From contig OY744608.1 of NCBI GenBank assembly GCA_963556255.1, forward strand, positions 13,636,507 to 13,700,506: 64,000 nt of DNA, read 5' to 3'. This stretch comes from Allolobophora icterica (taxonomy: Eukaryota; Annelida; Clitellata; Crassiclitellata; Lumbricidae). Under the pieces are notes generated by a model. The model ran no database searches, was not told where the DNA came from, and saw only the letters and a list, made by a program, of their open reading frames with translations. The position numbers and the translations under genes are program-made. Numbering within the stretch: position 1 is the first letter of the stretch; each line of letters opens with the position of its first letter. Below, piece by piece: positions 23,901-35,300 of this stretch.

Positions 23901-26900
23901 TTTGTTTTGAAGTTGGACTGATGGTGCAGAAAACATTTGACCAAGAAGATTTGCTACCAAATAATAATAACTTAATTCAATCCTTGCTTCAAAGGTGCTG
24001 ACATCTGTGCAACGGAGTCCTGTGACAGTGTAACTCTTTCAGCCATACTCCATCAAGAGACTCTTCTGTTTTTTGGTCAAATTTCTTGCCTAACTCTTGT
24101 CAATTTTGATATTTTATGTGCCCATTCAACAGAGCATATCAGTCACTGGCTGCCTGTCTGGCACAACTGACTTCTGTTAGGAGAATTGAACCAATGTTTG
24201 GTTTGGTTTTGATGAAACATTAGTTGATGCCTTGCGAATATTTGCTATGTGTAACGTTAGTGTTTGCAGTTACTGAAAATTCTGTTGGCAGAATCTTGTA
24301 GCTTTTAAAGAAATTTGCGTGGAGAATTCTTGTCTTAGTTTATCTTGTGCTACAATGTTTTATTTTATTTACCTCTTCTTACTTTTATTTCTTACTTTAA
24401 TATTCTGATTGTTTGGTTTTAATTGTGTGATTTTATTATCATTTTCTTACTTAGTTTATTTGATTTTTTTATTTTGGTTTTATGTTGTCCATGCTGCATG
24501 TTTGGTGCTGCATTGTTTTTGCATTTTCTTTCTGTTTATTAATTATCTTTGGATGCCACTTACAAGTTTCAAGCGGTTCATGGCATTCATAAATGTCATA
24601 AGCTCATCTGTGTAGTGTTCACCACTTAGAGGCGAATTTACAACAGCAATGTTAATTAAGTCTCCATTGAATGTACTTTCAGACATCTTGTGATGCTACG
24701 CTGTTACTGAATATCTCTTTATGCTTCCTTGCTGGGTCAGAATTTACATTATAAGGAGATTGCAGTGATGTCAGAGCATCTGGCACTCTTGGTTTGGTTC
24801 CTTTCTGCCACATACATCCAGCAAATTGTAAATGTACAAGAACTGTTGCATTATATACCTGTACTTATTTCTACTCATGCCTTTTGTACATACAGTACTT
24901 ATTTGTATAGAATTGTATGTGTGTACCTAAGTGGTTGTATATGCATGCGATGTATCTGCGTATATATGTGTGTATTAATTATGTATATCTGGAACTACTT
25001 GGTTTGGCAGAAGCAATCAATTTAATCCGTTTGACCTTTTCTTTTTGTTATCTGTGACTGGACATCAAGGGGAACAAAATTGCCACTACTCTTACTTGAC
25101 GTGGCCGTGAGATGCACCGAGACAGGTATTCACTATGACAGACAGATAACGTAGCAAGGACAAAGAGAAAGATGGACACAAACAGAGGACAGAGAGCTGA
25201 AGTGACACAGAAGTAGGAGACACTAAGACTTAGGCAGACAGGGATATGCATGTTTATGTATATACAGATGGGTAGACACGATGGATAATTGGATATACAT
25301 GTAAGCAGTGGGACTAGTTTATGAATTGGCGAGACACCGCAGTAGGAGAGAGCCTGTGTGGGAGAGATGTCGGGAGGTAATCGTTATTGTAAATCCAAAT
25401 TTCTAAAGTGCTACTGTAAAGCTAAGCGTAGGGCACAAAGTGCTATTGTAAAGCTAAGCGTAGGGCACCAGCTTATTCATGAGCACTGCATCATATGAGA
25501 GACCTGTGTTGTCCAGAGAACGATGTGCAGTGGAGGTCTGAGTCCCACTGCCAGAGGGACCACAGAGTGGAGGTAGAGGAGCGGCTAAGGCAAGTTTCGT
25601 TGAGAAAGAGAACTCCTGGAAGGCAGAGGATCGGATGGAATAGGGTAGGAATTTTTGAAGAGATGAGATTTCAGTTTGGTCTGGTAAGCCTGTGGGGTGA
25701 AAAGTATAGGGGCCTGAGGCAGATTATGGTGGGTGAGTGGCAGTATTGGTGGAGGAACTGATAATATGCGGAGTTCAGGGGATTCTATCCCTTCGATCAA
25801 GACATTTCATTTGGTATTAGTTTGGAAAGAAATTATATTTCCTGATGTTTAAATGATGATGTTGAACGTGTTGATAAAAAATTTCAAATTTTCACTTATT
25901 GTCAATAAAAACTTGAAGGGAAAGAATTCATTACCAGCGATCTTGTTAACTTAAAATCTCTGTCGTGCTCTTCTCTTTATTATTCTAGGAACAATTTTTA
26001 TGCTTTAGCAATTGCCTCGTGTCTCTCTTTTAATACACCGGGCATGACATAGCATGGGGGAATTTCTAATTGATTCCAGGGCTCTGTAGAATTTTTTAAA
26101 GTGCTTAATGAGTTTCTTTATTTTATTAAATCTTGCAGTACCGGTAGTTGGTTTTTCTTATTACAGTTTAAATTACTGGCACAAGAGTTGCCATGGCACT
26201 GCTCAGTTATGTTGCAGAGATGTTATCATGATGTGCAATAGTTCTTTAGGTTGTAGGTGTCTGTTTGCATGTGCTTTTGTATGTGTGCATTGTTGTGTGT
26301 GTGTGGGTGTTGTGCAGGAGCTGGTTAATGTACATTCATTAGTTATAGCACACGCTGGGTTGGGCTTTGCGACCCTCATGTGTCCTTGTTAGGACAACCT
26401 CAGTGACGCACAGTGTTTTGATCTTTGACCCTCAGAGGTTCACAGCTGCTATGAAGAACTGACCTTTATTAAATGGCAGGCATCAGTGCCAGTTGGTACA
26501 TACATGTTGCAGCTGTTGCTGTTCTACACACAATCCTGGAGGCACTTAGCAGATCTTTTAGAGGAACTGTAGATCTGTGTTGGAGGAATTCGATTCATTT
26601 CTGATGTTAACTGGTATATATACAGAATGGGCCATTAAAAATGAAAACGTCATGTACAATCGTGTTTAATACAATATCAAATTGTGTTTTCAGTAAATCG
26701 TAAACACCTAAATTATCCTACGATGTACTTTCTTACCAAATCAAGCCATAAGTCAGTTTTTCTTCAACTTCCGGTCGCCATCTTTATTGTGAAGCAAGAT
26801 TGACAACTTACAGCATACATTACAAACGCGTGATGGGGAAGGTGATAAACGAAGGCTGTAAATTAAAACGCCTGCAACAAAGTCAGCAGCTACTTGAAAT

Positions 26901-29900
26901 GTTTCCTAACGAGAGAAGTGTATGAAGCATTTGGTTCACATATGAAAAGACATTTACAGTTGCCACACCAGTTAATTCTCAATATGATTGTGTATATTCT
27001 GATGCAAGACAGAAAAAGGAAATTCCGTCAACAAGACTCGTACATGAACGTGAACATTTCATCATGGTTTCAGTCGGTGTGTCTCGGATGGGAAAAACAA
27101 TGTGTAGTTTTTTAACCCGGTGCCAAAGTAAACAGTAAATACTATTGTGATCACGTTCTAGAAAAAGGCTTACTTCCTAATATTCGAGCAGGATGTAATA
27201 GTTACAATTGGACATTGTAACAGGATGGAACTCCTTCATTCACATAAAAAAACACTATCTCCTTCGTCGAACTGGTATATTATGACCGATGGTCCTATAA
27301 GCGATAGCCCAGGCCTAAACCCGGTAGACTATGCTATTTGGGATGCCCTCCAACAAAAGTCTACCTTCGTGGTAAATTTACAACAATAGAACAACTGAAA
27401 TTGGCCATTGTTGAGGAGTGACGAAAAATGTCCAAGCGATCTGTAGACTGGAGCATTAACGAGAGGCGCAGACGTTAGAAGAAAAATGTCGAGAACCGAG
27501 GCGGACATATGAAATATAATTTCTAATTTCTTTGAAATTAACATTTATCAACAAATTACTTGCATTTTAACGAGAAAAAATGTAGTAGTTAAATAAATAA
27601 TTCAGATTGAACGCGATGTTCTCATTTTTAATGGCCCACCCTGTATATGGTACATCTACCATAACTGGTAGATCAGCATCAACACGTAATTGGTAGATAC
27701 ATCAGTATCTACCAGTTTTCTATCTTCCTAATCAGCCAGCAAAGACCAAGTTCATGTTTAAATATCGAAATTGCATTCTGGCGACCAAACTTACCTAATC
27801 AAGGCTTGTGAATACGGATATATTTACAGGCTCCATCTTCTTTTCCACAAATCCTACTTGATTTCGTCTCTCTTCCCTATACCTCTCTCAGCTCTTCAAT
27901 TCTTAACACCATCCACCATAGCTGTCTGTCTGTGTATTTGCCTGACACTTTGGATCTTGACTTGGAACCAATTTAATCTAACCTGCCTATCGATTTTGTT
28001 TTGACTGAGCACCCGTGAGTATGCTGGTTCCCACAACTTAGCTTTTTTCGGCATTGTAGAAATGTCGAGATTACGGTTACGATTTTCACTTTCAGTTTTC
28101 GAGATTACGATTTTCAATTTCAGTTTTCAGTTAGTGTGTTATTGACAGTAGTTAGCTGGAAGCTTGCAGAAAAGCAATGCATCAACAAGATCACCTGGAC
28201 ATCTTCTACAGATTGCAATGCAGAACTAGTTTGGGACCATTTGGTCACCAGGTCATGCCAGCCTTTTCCATCATATTTTATACTTCCGTTAAAGATGCAC
28301 AACAGAATTCCTTGACTTAAACTCAAATCAAGCCTTACAAGGGTGAGAATTGTGGTTCTGACACAACTGAAGATCTTCTGAGCCACTTTTAACCGACAGT
28401 TATGTTATTCATGAATGTTAACTAAGGTTCCCTTGTTTTTTGTTGCAGTGAGGATTACACAGTGCATGTCAAGGCACAGGTCATGACAAGAGACGAGAGT
28501 ACCGGTGGATGGGTTCCGCTGGGAGGCGGTGGAATGAGCATCGTTGGATTACAGAAACTGGCTTCACAGAATGGAGCTGAGGTTCAGGTGGAATACAGGA
28601 TTGTTGGACAAAAGATTTCTGACCAAACGGTAACTTCAGCAAATAGTTAAATACTGTTGTTCATGAATAATAATAATAATGAGAGCCTTCTGTAGCCCTG
28701 ATGTCTAATGCAAAAAGCATCAACGAATACTCGAATAGCACACCAAAACCTAGCCATACTCAGACAGGCCCTTAGCCAGAAGTGCACAGTAGCCATCATG
28801 TGCAACATTTGCTGGTATGATGGGTGAAGAAAGACCGGATAGGTTGACTGATTTAAATGTGTTAATAAGAAGTTATAGGACTAGCTTAAACTTGATTCTT
28901 TGCTCAATGGGCAGCCGGTGCAACGAATGAAACATTATGTGGTAAACTACTGGTATAGATTGCTACTGATGAATCAAAGTGATGACCGTTTGTTTACATC
29001 ATGTTGCATCTGGTTGTGTCCCTGATTTCTTGTGGTTTTTGTTGTATGTTGTGCTGTTTGATTAGGTGATTCTGAACTGTGCTTTGAAACAAGACCTCAA
29101 GTACACACGTGCCAACCCAACCTTCCATCACTGGCTGACGGAGGACAGACGATTTGGTCTGACTTTCCAGAGCTCAGCTGATGCTCATCTGTTTGAGAGG
29201 AGCATCAGAGATGCCCTGAAAGTCATTCATGGAGGTGAGTCAGATCCAACATCTATTAGGTTGCTGCATGTGTGGCACCTCTGGACTGGTAGCCTTTCTG
29301 TTATGGTTCCCTCCTTCTCAGTTGTCAGACGTTTATATATCCCTATGTTGAATGATTTTATTGTGCTCAACGATTTCAGCCAGCACAATTCTAACCCAAC
29401 TAACACAACTCTAAAACTCTAAGTCTGTATCAGTTGAAGCGAGGACACGTCCTTCCAGAGACCAGTGAGTCAGTTTATGCCAGATGTTGTGAAAATGAGT
29501 TCAGTTAACTTAAATCTGCTTGCTTTATTTTAGTCTTGATTCCTGGCTGTGTTTCACCAGCGCTGCATCAGTCTTAGAACAGTTGATTGTGGTCGGCCTT
29601 CAGATTTTCATTGAAACTTGTTTGTTTTCTAGGCATGTCTCTGCTTGAGGTTGATGTTACCGAGGAAGAATTAACTGTGAGTATGCTGAGTTGTACATAT
29701 CCAATTTTAAAAAAATCTGTCATGAATTGACATAATTTGAAAATTTAATTTCTAAGCCTCATATTTCGGGTACATCTGCCAAAGGAGTGGAGATTGTATG
29801 GAGAAGGAGGTCATTCAAGTACAGCAAAGCAGTCCAACTACTTATATAATTTTGTAAGCATTTGAAAACAATTCTATTCAATCGTGGTTTTGTATTTTCA

Positions 29901-31161
29901 GGTCGGGAATACTTTAGTTGCATTATATAAATTTTCTATTACAATCACTGTTATTGGTTAAATGGCAAGAGGATAGAAATTTTTAATATCCCATGATCAT
30001 TCAGATTGAAACCTCCAACACAGTGATGCAAGGCTGACAGAGTCGGCTATCTGAGTATGAAATTGTAGCATAAATGTTTTGACCAGTTGGTTTTGTTTGT
30101 TTTTATGAAATTTACAGTTGCAAAATGTTCCCATAGAGAAAAAAACCTCAACACCATCTGCTGGAACGCCTTCAGTAAAGTCGCTAGAAGTTGCAGTGTC
30201 TGAAGTTTCGTCTCAGGCCCCTGCGACAAGCGGGTCAGGAGCCGGAGGCGAGAGTTCGGAACTGGTTCCAGCCGTCACAACTCAACATCTCTACAAGGTC
30301 CACTGTATCATTAAGCCATCCGCCTCACGAAGCATTCCCCTTTCCAGTCACGTTCCACAGACCTCTCGAACTTCTTCACCACGCACCTGGAGGACAAGAA
30401 AGTCTCGAAGCGAAGACGTTTCCGGAACGCTCGTCAGTTCAACAAACCTTGAACTTATCGAGAAAGAGCCGAGCGAGAAAGATAACAATGACACAGTCAA
30501 GTCAGAGGCGGGATCGAGCAGCACAAACGACGAGGTGGTCGAGATGGTGGAGTATTCATATGTACAATTTGCAAAAGCCCACGTTCCCGGAACACACGAG
30601 TACAGCTACCCAGTGGTGGAGCTCCTTCCAAAGTTGGGACCTCAGGCACGGCTGGAACCTAGTCACGAATCTTTAGCCAGTTCACCCCGAATTCCTACGG
30701 AACCCGAACCTTCGACATCGCAGTTGCCTCTACCGATGAAGACAAAGTCCAGACGTAAAATCAGACTAAAGCGAGAGCCAATCGATCGGCAACTTCTTGG
30801 TCAGCAACCGCTTCCCCGTCTCCAGTGCGTCTACTGCCACGAGGTGTTTGACCCCGACAGCAACCATCGTGGCAGCTGCAAGGATGCACCCGATCGCATC
30901 CAAGAGTGCATCGAGTGGGTGGCTTGTGCCTGCTGTGCCCGAGGGATGCTCTACCACTGCCTGTCAGATGCCGATGGTAATTACGGGCATCCGTGCAAGT
31001 GTGAGCCTTCTGACGAGAATCCATGCAAGAAGTGGACGGCGCTGGCTCTGCTGTCACTGGTTGTGCCGTGCCTCTGGTGCTATTGGCCGCTGACTGCATG
31101 TCATCGGTGTGGGATGCAGTGCGGCTGCTGTGGTCCGCAGCACGTGATGGCATCGACGTGA
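20944..31161 (+). CDS. SPRED: Sprouty-related EVH1 domain protein, five coding exons
   Basis: Exons: 20944-20972 (inferred), 28449-28629, 29066-29234, 29633-29676, 30118-31161; 488 aa. Exon 2 needs a phase-2 partner. ATG 20944 (A at -3) followed by AAAGA|GTGAGT supplies one and gives a short acidic N-terminus of the kind seen in SPREDs. EVH1 domain: about residues 12-127, with VMTRDESTGGWVPLGGGG and the diagnostic YTRANPTFHHW and FGLTFQSSADA. A long Ser/Thr/Glu-rich linker follows; a Tyr-rich patch (YSYVQFAKAH, HEYSYP, about 286-310) may correspond to the KIT-binding region. The C-terminal Sprouty domain (about 375-485) begins CVYCHEVF and has the usual dense cysteines ending CCGPQH, for membrane attachment. 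By family it dampens receptor tyrosine kinase-Ras-ERK signalling, partly by binding neurofibromin through EVH1. Exons 2-5 are firm; exon 1 is moderate. Confidence 0.88.
21448..21557 (+). repeat. ~110-bp direct repeat, copy 1
   Basis: Shares GGAACCTTTTTC, AAAAAAGCACTGTGTAATAT, AGTGACCTTAACCTAC and TTATTTTTCTTGGA with 23498-23607 in the same orientation, about 2.05 kb downstream, with few differences. Both copies lie in SPRED intron 1. Confidence 0.9.
21694..22533. mobile_element. hAT-like element with AAGACC arrays and exact 8-bp TSD (840 bp)
   Basis: Ends CAGTCTTGTTGTC and GACAACAAGACTG are perfect 13-bp inverted repeats. The duplication GAGCTTGT is exact (21686-21693 and 22534-22541). Just inside the left end is a tandem array (about 21709-21850) of a 27-base unit built from GACCTTGAACCTC and AAGACCAAGACCAA. 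A shorter array of the same unit in the same orientation lies at about 22376-22470, preceded by an inverted GGTCTTGGTCTTG. The centre (21890-22350) has no recognisable transposase. It sits in SPRED intron 1. Confidence 0.95.
22735..22830 (+). repeat. short TTAGTTAAG-type degenerate repeat
   Basis: Repeated TTATTAGTTAAG and AGTTAGTTAAG units occur over about 95 bases. Low-complexity sequence in SPRED intron 1. Confidence 0.6.
23000..23195 (+). mobile_element. possible non-LTR element 3' end with (GATT)n tail
   Basis: AT-rich sequence ends GCAATAAAAGATTTGATTGA and continues as GATT repeats. A polyadenylation-like AATAAA followed by a simple repeat is typical of some LINE tails. The minus-strand counterpart is at 3489. 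Only the tail is clear; the 5' limit is a guess. Confidence 0.4.
23330..23480 (+). repeat. degenerate CCATCCGTC-type repeat
   Basis: Irregular copies of CATCCATCCG, GTCCATTCGACC and GTCCATCTAACC continue at 23635-23705. The composition resembles the large minisatellite at 52030-54115, but no regular period is kept. Confidence 0.6.
23498..23607 (+). repeat. ~110-bp direct repeat, copy 2
   Basis: Second copy of the sequence at 21448-21557, same orientation. It is followed by (TTA)n and then more CCATCCG-type sequence. Confidence 0.9.
23710..26622. other. SPRED intron 1 interior, no gene seen
   Basis: Contains a CAGACAGA-rich patch (25095-25250) and a retroelement-like fragment (25385-25760) with the AAGCTAAGCGTAGGGCAC motif twice. 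Open frames at 23741-24001 and 25495-25761 have no recognisable family or convincing splice context. Confidence 0.45.
26623..27643 (+). mobile_element. mariner-type DNA transposon relic (~1.0 kb)
   Basis: Inverted ends CAGAATGGGCCATTAAAAAT (left) and, reverse complemented, CAGGGTGGGCCATTAAAAAT (right) match except for two bases and are flanked by TA (26621-26622 and 27644-27645), as expected for Tc1/mariner. The interior still shows transposase fragments on the plus strand in several frames: a helix-turn-helix-like N-terminal part from about 26832, a catalytic-core stretch near 27170-27230, and a late segment near 27310-27480. Multiple stops and frameshifts mean it is inactive. It is in SPRED intron 1. 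Confidence 0.92.
27937..28105 (+). repeat. dispersed repeat, also at 44915-45050
   Basis: Both copies contain TTTGGATCTTGAC, GGAACCAAT, GCCTATCGATTTTG, GCTGGTTCCC and GATTACG in the same order and strand. No protein is recognisable. It is probably a retroelement end. Confidence 0.65.
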
Positions 31162-32370
31162 GGTCCGTGAGACGAGCTGTGAGCAGTGACTGAAAAGATG
31201 CCGCCTCAGATGCAGTACTTGGTGGAATGTGGATTGCAAGGATATGGTATAAATGCACGAAGAGGACGACAGTGCTGTGATGAATATGGGGTACAGAAGA
31301 TGCAAAAAGAAAGTGGAGTTTAAAAAGCAGCGACAGTCGATGTTGATGAGGCAGGGCATTGTATCCAAAGTTACTTAGTGACAGGAGGGAGGCAAAGAGC
31401 AGAGCAGAAAAAGAGAAATATGTAGATGCAGTATGGTGCAAAGCCTGTGCTGAAGAAGCTGGGAGATGCAGAACAGGACAAAAGAAGCAGGCATATCCAG
31501 AGTAGAGTAGAAAATGCAGAGCAGAATAGAAGATACAAAGTAGAGCAAGAGAAACAGGAAGATTGAGAGCTGAGCAGAAGAAAAACAGGGTTACTCAAAG
31601 CAGGGCAAAACAACCACAAATGTGCAAGCAGTGTAGGAGATGGGGAGCAGAGAGAAGCAGAGCAGAGGAGAAGAAGCTGAGGATGCAGCATGTAAGAAAC
31701 AAAGTAACGAGATTCGCAGCAGAACTGAAGAAGAAGCAAGATGCTCAGCGTAGCAGAAGTAGTAGGAGGTAATTGGGGTAAAAAGAAATCGATAATGGCT
31801 AGCAGAGAAAACAAGAACATGAGAAAGAAAGGATATTAAGATGATGTCAAATTCAACATAATCAAAACCAGTGCATTGTTGCAGGAAAATGCTACAGCAG
31901 TTTAAACTTCAAACATGGAGATAGTGCACAGGAATAGCTTGGAAACAGTGCTTTCAAGAACAGGGAGCCTGTGAATAACGTGAAGATTTTGCTGATAAGT
32001 AGCAGACAGACAGTTCTCAGAAGTAGTACTTTAGGATACGAGAGAATATCTGGGAGATAGCGCTTTAGTCAGTGAACAACATGAAGATATAGCTGATAAA
32101 TAGCAGGGAGAAAGCACACAGAAGTAGCACTTAAGCGTAGCTTGGAGTCAGTATCAGAGAATGGTCAGAAGAAGACAGAAAGGTGGAATCAGAGGATGAT
32201 GAGAGGAATTACTGGAGAACATGAGGCATACACAGACGAGAGCAGAGTATGTGATTAAGGAATAGCAGATTTAATGAGTGTAGGGGTTGTAATTTTAGTT
32301 TGATGTTCAACTTTGACAGGGACTTATTTCAGTATTGCTTATATTTTGGTGGTGCCAGAGGAATAAAAGG
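31162..32370 (+). other. purine-rich SPRED 3' region, possible 3' UTR
   Basis: For about 900 bases (31380-32260) the plus strand is dominated by A and G in degenerate copies of GCAGAGCAGAAGA and GAAGAAGC. A polyadenylation-like AATAAA lies at 32362-32367 and could end the transcript. The strand bias and degenerate repetition suggest an old minisatellite inside the untranslated region. The minus-strand open frame through it is a by-product of this bias. Confidence 0.5.
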
Positions 32371-35300
32371 AACCCTGTTAAAATGGTGCATTTAGAGAAT
32401 CGATGTCTGTTTCCTAGCGGTGATTAGATTATGATTCATGTGAAAGTAGTTTGTACCCCATAAAAAAGTGCTTCTGGCGTGATTTTCCGTAGAAATTTCA
32501 GACTGGTTCTGTGTCAAGAAGCTTCCCAGTTTAGCAGATCACTTAGTGATCAAGCTTTTGTGATTGATTGATGAATATGAATGAGTGAGTAATTAATTTC
32601 CTTTGTTGATGCCCATGGTATGTTGATTGGTAGTTGAGCTGAAAGTTTCTTCACCTTGGATCACACTTGTTGCTCTTTCATCCTGCCTGTATACTTTCTA
32701 ATGCAAGCAGATTGCAAGATGATTCGTGTATTGTTTTATGGATCACCTCGAATCACTTTTCCTTATTACTTTGAATCAATTTAAATTGATTGTTACATTC
32801 ACATAATCATGACTCTTTATAATAGCCTTTGGTTATTAAATGACAGATTGATCGAAATCAGGAACGTAGCAAGGTATAATTGCTCTTTGTGCCAAGCGTA
32901 AATATAGCATCCCCAAAGATCAACTTAACCAATAACGAACAAATTTGTTATCTCGAATATAATATTTACTATAAATATGTTCAAACGACAAGTTTTAAAG
33001 AAGCCTGAACTGTCAGGTATCTATCAATTAATACTATATTTATACACTTTAATTTGTTGTTACTTAATTTATTACATTTACTTCATTTTACATGGATATT
33101 ATATTTCAAGATAAAGTAATTAGTTTAGTAATTAAATCATTCCGTGTTAAAATTTGCACCCCCTCTCGAGTTGTGCCCTGTTCCAAGGCACTGCTGGAAC
33201 ACCCCTTGCTGTGACACTGATCCAAATCAACTTAGTAGATAAAGTTAAGTTCTTATTGTAATCATTTCTCTTTTTTGAACACCGTAAGAAAAGGAGTTAT
33301 CCAGTTGTTCGGTTGCTGTTGTCATAGATGAGCTTCAGCCCAAATATATCCTTCAATCTGAGGACTATGCCTCTGAGAATTTGCATTGAAAGGGCTTCTA
33401 CTAAATAAGCGATTGTGAGCTTGCCATGATCTGATGCCTGTGAAGTTAGAATTAAATTCGATGGTGTCTGGTTGGTTTCACGTGAAACTGGTTTTTGTTC
33501 TCAGTTTGTTTTGTATGGTCTGTATTTTTCTGGATGGGCATTTTGGGGAAATGACCATCATTTCTGCGCTACATGTTTCAATTTCTATCATTTCTGCACT
33601 ACGTATTTCTATTATTATAGAATAGAGTGAATCTTGCCCAAGCTAGTTGGCAGAAATGCTTGTTGATTTGTATGAAATACAGAAATGATGTTGTATAAAA
33701 TATACCAGAAACACTGTTTAAAATGTAACATGAAGATAGAAAAGGGTCGGTTGATTTATTCGTGGAGTCTAACAACTAAATCGAGGTTTTCATTTTACCC
33801 TTTACACGTGTCATTCAATTTGTACCATTGAACTGTCCAAATTGAGCTAGACCTGTTCTGATATGATGGCATTAGCAAATCTTGTCAGAATGAGGCTCAG
33901 TGTTTCCAGTTTCATTTTGGAGTAAGTTGTTGCTTTATGTGTTTTAGTGATGTGAAGAGCGATTTTGTTGTCTAGAGGTCTTTGCACCAGTTCATGGAAA
34001 TAATCGTATTTTTCAGATATTTTATTTGCAGCACAGTATAAAAGTAGACGTAGAAGACTGAAAAAATCTCACACCTAAACCTGTGAGTGAATCTACTTGG
34101 GACACCGTTAGCCATACGACTGTGACTTTTTTGATCAGTTTAACGGACCATCTTTTCCTTGTTGCCAAAACGTTGTATGCCTCAGGAATACATTATTTTG
34201 ACTCAGGTGTGCATTGAGCACCAACAGTTCTCCCTGGTCTGTAGAGCAAATGAGTTTGAGAACCAATGTCAGAGTCAAAAGGAAATTCACTCGGCTGTCT
34301 GGTTTTTGCATTTCTTCGAATGGTCCAGTGAAGTCTGGAGGTTGCTGTGTAGTGATAGGTTTTTGTTGCTTCAAACTTGTGTGCTTTCTATGAAAAGAAT
34401 AAGTTCAGCCTGAAGTTAGCCTTAATTCTTCATGAATGTTTTAGCTTCCGTGTTTATTAGTGAGCACCTGTTGGTTCGTTAAGAAAGAAGGTCTAAACTG
34501 ATGGCCGCTTTTGTAATAATCAGCGTTCTTACAGATGACCAGTTTTGCTGTAAAATGGAGTGATTTAACTTTTCTGATTATGTGGCTCCTATTCCTGCAT
34601 CACATCCTTATGCATGAGTTTTTGCAATTCTTAAAGATGCTTTCCAAAACTAAAGAAGATGCTTAAGGCTGTGTTACCTTACTGATTTATCTCATTTTTT
34701 TACCAAGGCAAGTGTGCAATTCTAAATCAGTGTGCAATTATACAATGGCCAGTTTGCAAACATGCTTACAATTGTCATACAGTGGTGTCTGTTCTTCTTA
34801 TGCATATTGGGGAAGTTGGTAGCGGTTTGTTTTTTTCCAGTAAGAAGCAAAATTTGTTGTGCTAGTTACAGAGTAAATGTAATGTCAAGGCTTAAAGATG
34901 GACTTCTCCCTTTGTTTCGATTTGACTGTGTATTTGGGCTTAGTATGGGTGGGTGGTGACTTGGCTGGTTAGGAAGGGATTGTGCCTTTCCCCTCGTACG
35001 CATGAATCTGTTTCCCCAAAATAGGGGCAGATTTGCTGTTGGGTGTACCAAGTCTATTTTTTTAATTATGCTATGAAAATATTGCATAAATTTTCTCCAT
35101 TCCAATGTCATATGTAGTTTGTGAGATGGGGTGTTGCTTTCTTCAAAGACTATTAAATGTCGTAAGCCTCGAAAAGTGCTTGGCGTGGCCTTTTTGTTGA
35201 GTTATGGTTTCTTATGGTACGGCGTTATTCAGAATGTTATCTTTAATGTGATGTCATTTCACAGTATGTTATGCTATTTATATTTTGTTCTTTTGTGGTG

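Noticed and set aside
23741..24001. 86-codon open frame in SPRED intron 1
   Set aside because: No recognisable family, no partner exons, and length within chance expectation for this much sequence.
31371..31820. 149-residue minus-strand open frame rich in Leu, Ser and Cys
   Set aside because: It is the complement of the purine-rich SPRED 3' region. The composition bias removes stops on that strand.
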